Positions 10,909 to 21,924 are shown, counted from the stretch's first letter. The stretch: DNA of 64,000 bases from Heterobasidion occidentale (GCA_039111635.1 JBCAQO010000002.1:2976001-3040000); one strand, 5' to 3'. The notes: a model not told the origin generated them from the sequence alone. Program-made: numbers and translations.

Positions 10909-12947
10909 ATGCCTCCCAGACAAGCCCAAGGGTCCAATAAAGCTTTCAATGACAAGGTCAGTAAATAGTGACATCTACGTCCGTCAAGGCCAGGTATTGA
11001 CAAACGCGTAAATCTCAGGGTAAGCCGATGGAGGTTCGCCTCTCGAATATGGTCGCGGCAAAAGGTTCGTCGGAATAGACGGGCGCGATAAATATCAGTA
11101 TCACTCTAATGGTCGTGTTAATACCGCAGCTATCAGCGATGCTGTCCGAACATCTCTGGGACCTCGAGGCATGGACAAGATGGTAAAACGCTCACTGACA
11201 CTGTAAACCGTGTCTGATCATTGCACCCTATGCAGATCCAAACATCGAAGGGAGAGGTCATCGTTACGAATGATGGCGCAACTATTCTCCATAGTATCCA
11301 GGCATTGCATCCCGCTTCGAAGATGGTGCGTTCAGTGTTTTCTCTGCCTAAGTCACGATGCATATTGAATATATCTTAGCTCGTGGATCTCTCCGCCGCG
11401 CAAGACGTAGAGGCAGGTGATGGAACTACATCTGTGGTTGTTCTCGCAGGTAGCTTCCTCGGTGCGGCGGAGAAGATGTTGCAAAAGGGCATTCACCCCA
11501 CAATCATTGCCGAGTCTTTTCTGAAGGCTTCGGCAAAGTCTGTCGAATTCCTCACAGAGATCTCAACCCCGGTCGATTTGAACGACCGTGCTGCTCTCTT
11601 GCGTGCGGCCAGCACGTCTTTGAACTCGAAGGTATCGTGTTAGTTAACTGTGGAGATGTCGTCATCTTCTCATAAGTAACTTTCAGATCGTTTCTCAATA
11701 CTCCTCGACGCTTGCACCCGTCGCGGTTGATGCCGTCACACGTCTTGCCTCCCCGACGTCCTCAAACGTTGACCTCCGAGACATCCGTATCGTCAAGAAG
11801 GTCGGCGGCACGATCGAAGACACCGAGCTTATAGACGGTGTTGTACTCAACCAAAACGTGATCACCTCTGCTGGTGGTCCGACTCGGATAGAGAAGGCCA
11901 AGATCGGTCTCATCCAGTTCCAGTTGAGCGCGCCTAAACCCGATGTATGTCTACCGCATTTCACCGCAGCGATTAGGGCTCACTAAGCCTGCATGACAGA
12001 TGGACAACACCGTGATCATCAACGACTATCGCCAGATGGACAAAGTTTTCAAGGAGAATCGGACCTACCTTCTGAACCTTTGCAAAAAGATCAAGAAAGC
12101 AGGCTGCAATGTGCTCTTGATTCAAAAATCTATCCTCCGCGATGCCGTAGAAGATACATCGCTGAACTTCTTGAAAAAGCTCAACATACTCGTTATCAAG
12201 GATGTCGAGCGCGATGAGATTGAGTTTTTGACGAAGAGTATGGGATGTAAACCTATCGCTGATATCGACGCGTTCACGGAAGATAAGCTGGGGTACGCGG
12301 ATCTTGTCGAAGAGACCAGCCAAAGCGGTACCAAGGTCGTAAAAATCACGGGCGTCAAGAACAGGGGAAAGACAGTAAGCATCCTTGCTATGGGTAGCAA
12401 CTCCATCGTGATGGAGGAATGTGAGCGTAGTCTTCACGATGCGCTCTGCGTTATACGGTGTCTTGTTAAGAAGCGGTAGGTCACCTCATCTCGTCAGCTC
12501 CGATCTTTGTTCACAATTACTCCTTCAAAAGGGCTTTGATTGGCGGAGGTGGTGCTCCGGAGATTCATGTATCTCGGATGCTCTCCCAGTATGCACAATC
12601 GTTGAAGGGAATGGAGGCGTACTGTTTCCAGGCCTATGCGGACGCGCTTGAGGTCATCCCTACGACGCTTGCGGAGAATGCTGGCCTCAACCCCATCTCC
12701 ATCGTCACTGAGCTGCGCAATCGGCATGCGCTGGGCGAGCGGAATGCAGGCATCAATGTCCGAAAGGTAAGGCTTCCACGCTGTTACGATGCGGTATGTG
12801 CTGATACACTTTGCCTAGGGCTCCATCTCCGATATCCTCCAAGAGGATGTCGTACAACCTTTACTCGTATCGACCAGTGCGATCGAACTGGCGACGGAGA
12901 CGGTGACGCTTCTGTTAAAAATCGACGATTATGTGCAGGCGCGATGA
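10909..12947 (+). CDS. CCT4: T-complex protein 1 (CCT/TRiC) subunit delta
   Basis: One of eight paralogous subunits of the cytosolic chaperonin that folds actin, tubulin and WD40 proteins. Nine exons from [16 protein letters not shown] to a stop after KIDDYVQAR. Group II chaperonin ATP-site motifs are present: [32 protein letters not shown], and GGGAPE in the equatorial return segment. Delta-type features include [17 protein letters not shown], a [19 protein letters not shown] apical segment and [13 protein letters not shown]. Introns are about 50-70 nt. Length is about 530 residues, as expected. No broken exon is seen. Confidence 0.96.
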
Positions 12948-13141
12948 TGCCGGGTGGACTGTTGCTCTGACGTGTCGTTTAGAATGAAATCATTTGTATA
13001 ATCAAGGGATTAGATCTATCAGAAGTAGCAACGTTACACCGTTTGAACATGTGCGGAATTTCTTCGAAGCATGAAGGTTTTTCCTGCGCTCCATGATGCA
13101 TGGTTGTGATCCATGATGAACAAGAATGAAAGGTTTCCAAT

Positions 13142-13223
13142 GCCGGGATAGCTCAGCTGGGAGAGCAACAGACTGAAGTGATTCGTCTTCTGGAGGTCCC
13201 GTGTTCAATCCACGGTCCTGGCA
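13142..13223 (+). tRNA. tRNA-Phe (GAA), with short intron
   Basis: The cloverleaf folds fully: acceptor GCCGGGA/TCCTGGC (one G-T pair), D arm GCTC..GAGC, anticodon stem CAGA/TCTG with loop CTGAAG|T, variable GAGGTC region, and T arm CCGTG-TTCAATC-CACGG. The anticodon GAA is followed by a nine-base intron (TGATTCGTC) at the canonical 37/38 site. Discriminator base is A and CCA is not encoded, as usual in eukaryotes. Mature length is 73 nt. Confidence 0.95.
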
Positions 13224-13231
13224 TGTGTTCC

Positions 13232-13236
13232 TTTTT
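13232..13236 (+). terminator. RNA polymerase III T-run terminator
   Basis: TTTTT nine bases after the plus-strand tRNA-Phe, the usual pol III termination signal. Confidence 0.7.
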
Positions 13237-13665
13237 ATCTTCTTTCATTCAAATGAAAGACACCGCCTGATGTTCGACATTTTGGGCACAAAGTGGATAG
13301 GTCCGCGTGACCTAGAAATGCGTGCATCCTCAAGGCCTCAAGTATAAATTGCTCAAAATACATGAGAGCTGAGAGATACAGCCGGCTTCATGTTCAGGGA
13401 ATTTAGCCACATCAACTTGATCCTGAGCCTAGCAGTTAATCGTCGTGCGGTATCTCCAGGCGCCTGGACAGCGAGTAGCAGTCATGCATGTATGCTTTTT
13501 GGTTGTCTATACACGGCATACCACATGTCTAGACTAGCTTCGTACCTGTGTCTACCGTGAATATAGCGAGTTCTGGCGGCGCTCCCCTTGTCCCCAATTC
13601 ATTCAAATACTCGGACATGCAGATTTACATTACCGTACAAAAATAGTGTCGTGGTGCTGCAAGCT
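13237..13665. other. Spacer between inverted tRNA-Phe genes
   Basis: About 430 bp separating the two convergent tRNA genes. No gene or further repeat is evident. Open frames crossing into the tRNA genes are chance. Confidence 0.5.
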
Positions 13666-13677
13666 AAAAACGAAAAA
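13666..13677 (-). terminator. RNA polymerase III T-runs for the minus-strand tRNA
   Basis: Two runs of five T on the minus strand (TTTTTCGTTTTT) directly after the second tRNA-Phe gene. Confidence 0.7.
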
Positions 13678-13684
13678 GATGACA

Positions 13685-13766
13685 TGCCAGGACCGTGGAT
13701 TGAACACGGGACCTCCAGAAGACGAATCACTTCAGTCTGTTGCTCTCCCAGCTGAGCTACCCCGGC
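13685..13766 (-). tRNA. tRNA-Phe (GAA), second copy, inverted
   Basis: Same 82-base gene as the plus-strand copy at 13142-13223, including the same nine-base intron and GAA anticodon. It differs at acceptor position 7 (G instead of A, giving a G-T pair with T66). The five bases before both copies are also shared (CCAAT). The pair forms an 82-bp inverted repeat with a spacer of about 460 bp. Confidence 0.95.
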
Positions 13767-13882
13767 ATTGGGATGAAGTAGCACTTTGTTATCATTCCCC
13801 GCTTCTGCCCACTGATCGCCAGATCCAGATAGACTGAGCCGCTTGCACTGTGGTCTTAAATTAACCCTTCACTCTCGCAACC

Positions 13883-14860
13883 ATGTCTGGTACGGGGCCT
13901 CGCGAAAATATATTTCCAACGCGCATGGCTCTCACGAATACCAAGACGCGTCTGAAAGGTGCACAGACTGGGCATTCGCTACTTGCAAAGAAGCGCGATG
14001 CGTTGACGACTCGATTCCGTGCCATCCTGCGTAAGGTCGATGAGGTGCGTATGCAGTCGAGTTACAATGGTCTCGCATCTGACCACTGTTTCCTTGATAC
14101 GTGCATAAATAATGACAGGCAAAGCGGAAGATGGGGAGGGTGATGCAATTGGCGTCGTTCTCACTCGCCGAGGTGACATACGCTACGGGAGATATATCAT
14201 ATCTCGTTCAGGAGCAGGCCAAGTCAACATCGTTCAAAGTCAAGGCTAAACAAGAGAATGTGTCTGGTGTCGTTCTTCCTGCTTTCGAAGTAGACCGTGT
14301 GCCGGGTTCGGGTGCGTAGGTTCGTTCGACTGGTTAGGCTGGTTCTGACTTGTCGTGCGTGCGTGCTGCAGACTTCAATCTCACTGGTCTTGGGCGAGGT
14401 GGACAGCAGGTTCTACGATCAAAGGAGGTATATGCAAAGGCCGTTGAAACACTGGTCGAGCTTGCTTCGCTCCAGGCGGCGTTCACAATCCTGGACGAAG
14501 TCATCCGTGCAACGAACCGTCGTGTAAACGCCATCGAACATGTTGTCATTCCACGTTTGGACAATACAATCAAGTATATCATGAGTGAGCTGGATGAGAT
14601 GGACCGTGAGGAATTCTTCCGGTATGTCATAAGGATGCATGGACTGCTTCATCGATTCTTTAACTGGCTTTTGCAGCTTGAAGAAAGTGCAGGGAAAGAA
14701 GAAACGTGATGCCGCGGCCACAGAAGCGCAGAGAAAAGCTCTGGAAGAGGCGAGGATTGCAGATGAAGTCGCGTCTCCGCCTCCTCCAGAGACGCTTGAC
14801 GAGGAAGAGACTGTCGGTGGTGATCTCTTGAGTAGTAAAGACGAAGATGTCATTTTCTAG
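13883..14860 (+). CDS. VMA8: V-type H+-ATPase subunit D
   Basis: Central-stalk subunit of the V1 sector; it couples ATP hydrolysis to rotation of the membrane ring at vacuolar and endosomal membranes. Four exons. The N-terminal helix carries [16 protein letters not shown] and [16 protein letters not shown], the family signature. The middle has [34 protein letters not shown] follows the third exon start; then the long C-terminal helix [20 protein letters not shown]. The tail ends in an acidic stretch. Length is about 250 residues, as in other V-ATPase D subunits. Start [11 protein letters not shown] matches fungal orthologues. Confidence 0.96.
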
Positions 14861-15483
14861 TGCGGACAATTTTTTTGCTCTCCCTCTACTTATTGCAATT
14901 ATTCTTGTAATTGTCTCGCTTATTCTCAGATACGAAACAGTCACGAAATGCAATACCCCCTGTTACACTGGCAGTATAGGGGTGAATCACCCCTGTTTGG
15001 ATAGTGCGACTTGAGAACGCCCTTTGTTCTTCAGCGCTAGAAGATGCTCTGTCTCTTGGTTGAAGGACCAAGGTTATCAGTGAGTCGCCGTGTGCTTGCT
15101 TTGTATCCACACAGCCTAGTTTAGGTTAGAATTGGGAGGCAAGTACTGGTGATGACCAGTAAATTGTGCCGTACCCTCAACACTGACCAGACTTCGTGGT
15201 TTCCTCCGCAATACAGTTGTGTCGATGTAGGTCGATGTATGCCCTTGAGTTCCGAGTTCAAGCTTGGCAGTGAACATCGTTCGAGTATTATTGACGACCA
15301 GATGCTATACCACGTACTCTATGTAGCATCGCAGCCAGAGATGATAAAGAAGAGAAGATATTGGATGTAGTAATCGTTTTGCTACGGATTCCTACCTTGA
15401 TATAGGGCTTTTGTCACTCCGCGGCTCCGTGCGGGTACCAAGTAAGGACTTCTGTCACTCCTCCAGTCCATTCTCTTGCCATC
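14861..15483. other. Intergenic region VMA8-FRG1
   Basis: About 620 bp between two genes in the same direction. It holds the VMA8 3' end and the FRG1 promoter. A 17-bp interrupted palindrome is listed separately; nothing else is recognisable. Confidence 0.5.
14978..14994. repeat. 17-bp palindrome AGGGGTGA-A-TCACCCCT
   Basis: Perfect 8-bp arms around a single A, in the VMA8-FRG1 spacer about 490 bp before the FRG1 ATG. The core TGAATCA resembles a bZIP half-site pair. It could be an operator-like site or a 3'-end hairpin of VMA8. Confidence 0.6.
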
Positions 15484-16493
15484 ATGTCTTCCACAATTCG
15501 ATCCTCCAAGCTCAAATTCAAGGGCGAGAAAACAAAGAAAAAGCGAAAGAGGGAGGACGCTGACGAGGAAGGCGGTAGCGGTAGTCGACGACGGCGAGGC
15601 GAGGAGGAGCAGAGTCCCGACACTTGGGTGCGACCTGGACAGGCGATTGAAATCCGTGGTCCAACCTTCATATTTCACCCCTCTGACCCTTCCCCGATAT
15701 GCATCAACTTCGACTCTACACGAAACCGCATCATGTTGCATCCACTGGTCAAAGGGGAGGCCGATGAGGAGGAGGGCAACTTGATGGACCGTGTCCCTAG
15801 TGAAGTATCTCAGGTATGGGTGACGACACGGGTAGCGGGTTCGCTCACAATAAATCTGCGGACGGGAGTTGGTGAGGGAAAGTTCTTGTCGTGCGACAAA
15901 CATGGATTAGTTTCTGCAGATCGAGAAGCGCGTGGGCCGGAGGAGGAGTGGACACCCGTTGTGTATGACGATGGCATGGTTGCCTTCCAGAACGTGTACG
16001 AGAAGTACTTGAGTGTTGATGAAGTTGCTGGGCAGATGCAGTTAAGAGGGGATAGCGACAATGTTGGATTCGGAGAACGTTTCTACGTCAAGATACAAAG
16101 TAAGTACAAGAAAGAGGCCCATGAAGAAGAGAAGAAGAAGAAAGAGGGAATGCTCGGGGCACCCTCTATGGACGAGGCTGGTACAAAGTGAGTTCCATCT
16201 ATCATCGCTCATGATCATGTTCTTATCATTGCGACCTCAGTAAAATATACCAAGCGTGGGGTGCGGGTAAGTCAATCGTATCAAAGTCGGACAGAAAGGA
16301 GGCAAGGCGTTTTCCTGATTCTACACGTCAGTCTGTTGATCTTTTTTTTGTAGCTCAAGCAAGCGCGAGATGAGGGGCGATTAGCTGAAGCCTTGCTGGA
16401 CCGTCGGGCGAAATTGAAGAGGTAGGTTTCCAAAGTCGTGACTCGATCGTGTTTGTGTATCTCAAATCATTTTTCAGTGACCGGTTCTGTTAG
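15484..16493 (+). CDS. FRG1: FRG1-like nuclear protein
   Basis: Homologue of human FRG1, a fascin-like beta-trefoil protein found in nucleoli and spliceosome preparations; its biochemical role is uncertain. The N-terminus is basic (SSKLKFKGEKTKKKRKRE), matching the FRG1 start. The trefoil core follows, with GKFLSCDKHGLVSADREARG, EEEWTPVVYDDGMVAFQN and YEKYLSVDEVAGQ. The C-terminal part is NKIYQAWGAGKSIVSKSDRKE, LKQARDEGRLAEALLDRRAKLKS and DRFC, closely paralleling the human ending LLDRRAKLKADRYCK. The intron after SDRKE has a GC..AG boundary. Four exons, about 280 residues. Confidence 0.9.
16302..16353 (+). other. Non-canonical GC-AG intron in FRG1
   Basis: The reading frame GAGKSIVSKSDRKE runs to GAG at 16301 and resumes with LKQARDEGRL at 16354. 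The 52-base gap begins GCAAGG and ends with a T-run and TAG. Ending the exon at the earlier GTAAGT (16266) instead would lose conserved SIVSKSDRKE and break the frame. Confidence 0.75.
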
Positions 16494-16838
16494 GATCTAC
16501 CCCTTGAACGTTCAAACCTGTGTAATTGTATGTATTTATCATAAACCCTACTTACACCATGTACCTCTATTCCCCAGGATCTACTTCTGTCTTCACGGAT
16601 GCGAGACTTCTTTGATCGTCTCTCTAGTAGCATGTACTCGTTCTGTGGATCTTCAGCTCGGAGCTACAGGCCTCTACGAGCCTCAGGCTTCCGATTCACC
16701 TAGATTTGCTGCTGTCCCCTGGTAAATATTCTCATCGCCGTTCCATATCGTTTTGTAAGACGCATTGCATGTAGGCTAATTAGTATTCGATTTTGTGGCG
16801 AATGCAACTTAGCCTCGTCATCTAGTCTTTTGAAGGCA

Positions 16839-16854
16839 GCATGCTGCAGCATGC
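16839..16854. repeat. 16-bp perfect palindrome GCATGCTGCAGCATGC
   Basis: Self-complementary sequence about 260 bp upstream of the J-protein start; it also reads as two near-identical tandem 10-mers (GCAGCATGCT, GCAGCATGCC). Confidence 0.7.
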
Positions 16855-16991
16855 CAGCAACGTTGTCGATTCTCCGACATGGTTTCCGGATCGTTGAAAA
16901 TTAGAAATTTGGCGCGGATCCACAGGGATCCACTACTCGCAAAATTTCTCTCGATTTTGTGCGAGCTGGTTGCGCAAAAAGGAAATGAAAA

Positions 16992-16998
16992 TATAAAA
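16992..16998 (+). promoter_or_regulatory. TATA box of the J-protein gene
   Basis: TATAAAA about 120 bp upstream of ATG 17118, in a correct position for a start site near 17025 and a 5' UTR of about 90 bases. The clearest TATA element I noticed in the window. Confidence 0.6.
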
Positions 16999-17117
16999 AG
17001 GCACATGTGCTGATGTCAGCACAATGGTCCATCTTTAGGCCTGGGCCCTGCGCGTTCAATTGCATTTGCACGCGTCGACGGCGTTCTTACACTCCAACGT
17101 TCAACCTCCCCTCATCA

Positions 17118-19057
17118 ATGGTTCAACGATACTTAACCGTTCTAGAGGCTTATGCCGCCCTCGGACTTGAACAGGTCGGTGTGATCGGTCGCCAGATCCT
17201 TGATTAGTCTTCATTTACCTCAACAAACAGGGGGCGCCCCTCGAGGCCATCAAAAGCAAATACAAACAGGTGCGGCGAACTGCCTCGACGCGTCGAATGA
17301 GGTTTGAACTTTCTCTCATATTAGCTCGCTCTGCGCACGCATCCCGACAAAAATCCTGGGAACGAAGAGGCCACTGCACAATTTCAGCGTGTTAGCGAGG
17401 CGTACGACGTTCTGTCGAAACATGGCCACCGCCCTGTGCCACCGACCCGCTACACTTCCCACCCGTTTGCTGGATACGATGCTCATGACTTCGAGTTCTA
17501 CTGTTCCGAAGATGAAGACGGGTATGACTATGAAGGTGCCGAGTATGACTCGTACGAGGATGATATGGAGGGCCTTGCCTTTTACATGTCAGTTTTTATT
17601 TCTTAGGGGCGTCAGCTCGCCCACTCACACCGGACTTCAGGTTCCTGTTCGAAGAATTGATGAAAGGTCGAGGTCGGGCTTGTACGTGATGTCCCTTTTC
17701 CTTTACTATTAAAGAGATATAATCGACATTGGTGAACAGATCGCACTCAGCATGCGCATGCACGACAAAGGGATAACTCTGGGCTTAGTGCCGAGCACAT
17801 ACGCTATATGCGTGAGCAACAGGAAGCTGCAGAAGCTCGGCGCGCCAAAGAGGCAGCGGAGCGCAAGGCAGCGCTAGAGAAGCAACGTCTGGAAGGTTCG
17901 TTCTCTCGCTCTCCCCTTGTATGACTTGCCCCGTCCCACTAATTCTATACAACAGAAAAGAGGAAGGCCGAGCAGCGCCAAAAGGTCAAAGCTTCTGAGA
18001 AGAAAGCTGCGGCTGAGGCATCTCGTAGTTCTGCTCAGCGGACCGCCCGGGCACGGCAACAGAAGGTGCAGGACCTTCGTTCAGCCGTATTCTCTGCAGC
18101 CAGACAAGGCGATGACGAGAGGGTCAAGAAAGGCGTATGGGAAGACGAGGTCGACGCCGCTGGTGGCGAGGTCAGGATCGGATGCGAGAGTTTCGTGAAA
18201 TCGATGCCTGCGGACAAGAGTGAGACCCTGTTGCACATTGCTACGAAACGCGGCGACGCCGAGCTTGTCGAATGGCTTGACACGCATAGTATGATTTTCG
18301 TTTGCTCTTTCGATTTTATTGACATAATTTTGGATCTGTAGATGCGGATCCGGAGGAGCGGAACTCTCACGGATTCACAGCTTTCCATATGGCTCTTCAA
18401 GGAGGCAATATCAGGATTTTGAAATACTTCTTCGAGGCGTATCCACCAAAGGACTCTGATCACAAGCCTATCTACGATCCACCGCCGTCTATGTCGCTTC
18501 TCCGCCTGGCTTTGGACTCAAAGCTTCCTGAGGCTGTTTGGATGATCTTGGACAAGAAGTTGTCTACCTCAGACGAGATTGAGGTCTGTTTCGACTGGAT
18601 GTTTTCGCCTGCCGGTCAGAAAGCTTTTGCGCTCGTTGAGGACAAGAACCGGCAAAATGATGATGGGAACGCTGAGGAAATCATCAATCTCTTGATCTCC
18701 TTTGGTGGCTCTGATCGACCGGTTCATACTCCTGCCTCGCCGTCTCCGCCTTCGCTCTCAAAGGCAGAGCGTGTTTCAGGTGCTGCAGAACTCTCGAGCG
18801 CCTCCTCGGATAACTCTCGGCCGTCCTCATCCGATCGTCCTCGTGCTTTCTACAGTGGCCGTGGGCGAGGAAAGAGAGGCCAGCAACCTGGCTTCACCCT
18901 TACTCCGCCGCATAGCCCGCAAGAGTCTAGACAGAATGCGCCTTTCCAAGACAAGGCTGTTGCAGACTTCGGCGCACGGGGGCACGGTAGGGGCCGGGGC
19001 CGGGGTCGCGGCCGAGGACGGGGACGTGGGGTCGCCCCGCCCGCATCGGCCATCTGA
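17118..19057 (+). CDS. J-domain protein with ankyrin-like and RG-rich regions
   Basis: About 560 residues over eight exons. Residues 1-70 form a J domain ([39 protein letters not shown] with the HPD triad), so it should stimulate Hsp70 ATPase activity. An acidic Tyr/Asp segment follows, then a long charged coiled coil ([20 protein letters not shown]). The next region, with [22 protein letters not shown] and [25 protein letters not shown], reads as ankyrin repeats. The Ser/Pro-rich tail ends in an uninterrupted run of GR dipeptides (residues just before VAPPASAI), an RNA-binding/arginine-methylation type tail. The combination suggests a ribosome- or RNP-associated co-chaperone, but that is inference; I know no characterised orthologue. 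Confidence 0.85.
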
Positions 19058-19624
19058 AACAAGGACCATCTGTTTTCCCGCTTTCCCCATCTCGTCGATG
19101 CGCAGTTGTTCGTGCAATTCGTTGTTTTTGTAGCTCGTCAATGCATTCCCCCCGCATGTTATCTCGTCGTTCTCCTATTACGCTTGTATAGCGACTAATT
19201 ATTCTTGCCCATGCCGCGTCCTCTCTCCTCATCGTCGATCTGATTTGTTTGCCAAGTGCGCACAGCAGAGTGTGCTTTCGCATCTCCATCGTTCTTGTAA
19301 CACTGTTCCTCAGCCGGTTGTTCAGAATCTGTTTGAGCATAATAACATGTTGTTTTGTAAATCAAATTGCGCGGCAGCATATATTATTCTAGAAGCATGG
19401 CATGAAGATTGTTTCCTTCAATTTTGAGAAAAACACGATTCAGGCGCAGTCGAGGGTGTGTCGAAATAGGTAGAATCGAGCGCCCATCGAAGCCTGACAC
19501 TGCGCCACTGAGCACAAACATGCACAAACATCTCTTCAACAGCTACGACGACGTCAGGCGTTCTCACAGCTCCAAGGCCTTCTGTATATTCTGGTCGAAA
19601 ACACACCCTTGAAACTGACACGAT
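19058..19624. other. Intergenic region J-protein gene to LUC7
   Basis: About 570 bp containing a 3' end and the LUC7 promoter. Several short open frames on both strands lack any protein-like features. Confidence 0.5.
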
Positions 19625-21032
19625 ATGGGTCGACTCGCGGAGATGCAGCGCAGGCTGCTCGAAGTGCGTTCCGTGGCTTCATGGCTTGCGAAGAAATGAC
19701 TAACAAGGAGGCGCGCCCTCCAGCAAATGATGGGTCCGGAGGCCATGGGCGTCGCAAACGCGAACCTCGTATGGTCGGACGACAATGTGTGCAGGAACTT
19801 CCTGTGCGGGACGTGTCCCCACACGCTCTTCACTAACACAGTGAGTGGCGCCGTCGCCGTTTGCCCCTCTTTTTGGACGTTTGCGCGCGTCTTGCGTAGG
19901 GCACTTTCGCTGACCAGGGGCCGCGCACTCGCCCTAGAAAATGGACCTTGGCGCGTGCCCCAAGTCGCACACGGAGCGCCTCAAGACGGAGTTCCTCGCG
20001 GACCGCGAAGCGAACCCGAGCGACCCGATCTTCGCGCGGTTCCAGACGGAGTACGAGTCGAACATCTTCGCGTTCGTGGACGAGTGTGACCGGCGGATCC
20101 GGACGGCGCAGCGGCGGTTGGAGAAGACGCCCGAAGAGAACGCAAAGACGACGAATTTGGTGCGTTTCTTTGCTGATTTACGGGTCGGGGCCCTCGTTTT
20201 GACGCCCGTGCGCAGATGAGGGAAATTGCTGAGATCGAGCTGTCCATCCAAGGAGGCACGGAGAAGATTGAGACCCTCGGCAAGTCGCTGTTGCGTCGCG
20301 GTCGTATTCTGTGGCTGACTGATCGTTTTTAGGCGAACAAGGTAAGGTGGAGGAGTCCATGAAGGAGATGGCTGCCATTGAGGCGTTGAAGGCCGAAAAG
20401 GGCGAGAAAGAGGTATGTAGGGAGCGCGCGGAAAGTTGTTCACGTATTGACCGAATGTTACAGCGAGAACTGCAACAACTCACTGATACTTCTGGTGCCT
20501 CCGGGCACCAAAAGCTGCGTGTCTGCGACGTCTGTGGCGCATACCTGTCAGTGCTCGACTCTGATCGCCGACTGGCGGACCATTTCGGTGGAAAAGTGAG
20601 TTTTTTCATTCATGCTTTCATTCTTGCGGCTGTGCTCTGCTCGTGACCTACCTCGCCTGATTCGCGCTTCCAGATGCATCTTGGTTACCACGAGCTGCGA
20701 AACATGCTGCTCAAGTTCAAGGAAGATCGTGACAAGCGCAAGTCGCAGCCTGCCCCCTCCGCGCCGAGCGGTGGACCACCTGCTCCCCGAGGCGATCACC
20801 GCTCTTCGCGGGACGACTTCCGTGATCGCGACCGGGATCGAGAGGGGGACCGGGACCGGGACCGAGGCTACGACCGACACGCTTCGCGATACGAGTGAGT
20901 GCCCTGCGCTAGAACCGGGCGCGTCCGCTCGGGAGGAGTCTTTCAATGTCTGACTTTGAATGATCGTTGTGTCACAGTGATCGCCGCAGAGGCAGAGACC
21001 GGTCGCGGTCGCCTGGGCGAAGGCGGTATTAG
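19625..21032 (+). CDS. LUC7: LUC7, U1 snRNP-associated splicing factor
   Basis: Luc7 stabilises the U1 snRNP-5' splice site interaction. Exon 1 (MGRLAEMQRRLLE) joins QMMGPEAMGVANANLVW. The first zinc finger is C-type (VCRNFLCGTCPH, then MDLGACPKSH). A helical region follows (TEYESNIFAFVDECDRRI, MREIAEIELSIQG). The second zinc finger is LRVCDVCGAYLSVLDSDRRL..HFGGK/MHLGYHELR. The C-terminus is an RD/RS-type tail with DRDRDREGDRDRDRG and a last short exon DRRRGRDRSRSPGRRRY. All hallmarks of LUC7/LUC7L are present. Seven exons, about 330 residues. G+C is very high through the first half. Confidence 0.95.
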
Positions 21033-21924
21033 TCGTGGAGTACGGCAGCAGCGACGGGCAGCGTGGCTGCCTTGTTCGCTGAGCGTGTGCATGTTCGATG
21101 AGTGTCCTGTGAGGGGACAGGACAGGGTATCGGCGATTGCTCGATGTGTCTTAATGCTCAGCAGGAGTAGTAGTAGCAGGTATTTAGGCTGTCAGACCTA
21201 AGTTGAGCGGGTGAGCGCAGTGTGAGCGCTGAGCTGCCATGGTCGGGGATTGGCAATGAGAGCATAAGGGAACCGCGCCGCAGTCGCTCGCATTCGTACA
21301 GGCAATGTGGACTGCATTTATCTAGACCCGCAAACGATCTAGCGTCGAGTAAGGATGACGTCTGGCGAGATTGCGCATCAAGGCAGGGTGGGTGTTGCGA
21401 TGGCGCAGGCCGTATACGTAACGCAAATAACCTTTTTTGCTTGGGAGAGCAGTGTTTGAGGTGTGACCTGTGACGGGGAAATGAGCGTGACTATGTGACG
21501 AGTGGCGGAGGCCTTGCGGCTGACATGCGTGCTGGATGGGGCGTCGGCTTCGGATTGCTGCCCGCTCGGTTTCTGATCAAGTCTCCAACAGTCCGTCCCA
21601 GCACTCGCCTGCCTCCCTTATTCTTCCTAGACACTCACAAGGCATCCCCCACGCCTCATTCACTCACAAAGGCTTCTCCTCCTCCACAGCCTTTTTTTTC
21701 CTTCCACCGTGTCTGGTGAGCTCCTCGCGACTCCTGTCTCCTCGGCCTTGCCTCTCCCCTGCGATCTGCTCACCCTCCTCCCTCCCCGTGTCGACGAAGA
21801 CAGCCCTTCCCTTTCTTCCTTCGCCAATCCCGCACGCACGTCGGCTGCTGCTTCTTGGAAAGCATTTGGCTCGGGAAATTCAGGTGCAATCAAGATTCAC
21901 TCTCTTGCTCTCCCTCTTCTTCCC
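21033..21924. other. Long upstream region of the 21.9-25.8 kb gene
   Basis: About 890 bp. The last 350 bases are strongly pyrimidine-rich (CT blocks at 21590-21720), typical of basidiomycete transcription start regions and long 5' leaders. The frame of the downstream gene stays open back to 21709 but without an ATG, so I treat this as 5' UTR, possibly with its own intron. Confidence 0.5.

Larger units (their letters stand above)
16494..17117. other. Intergenic region FRG1 to J-protein gene
   Basis: About 620 bp, tandem orientation. Contains the FRG1 3' end, a 16-bp perfect palindrome, a repeated GGATCCAC pair near 16915-16933, and the TATA-type promoter of the next gene. No coding potential seen. 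Confidence 0.5.

Noticed and set aside
13002..13837. Open frames with PPEDESLQSVALPAEL on both strands
   Set aside because: They are translations of the antisense strands of the two tRNA-Phe genes.
21709..21924. N-terminal extension of the large regulator-like protein
   Set aside because: The frame is open but begins at GTG with no ATG; sequence looks like CT-rich leader.
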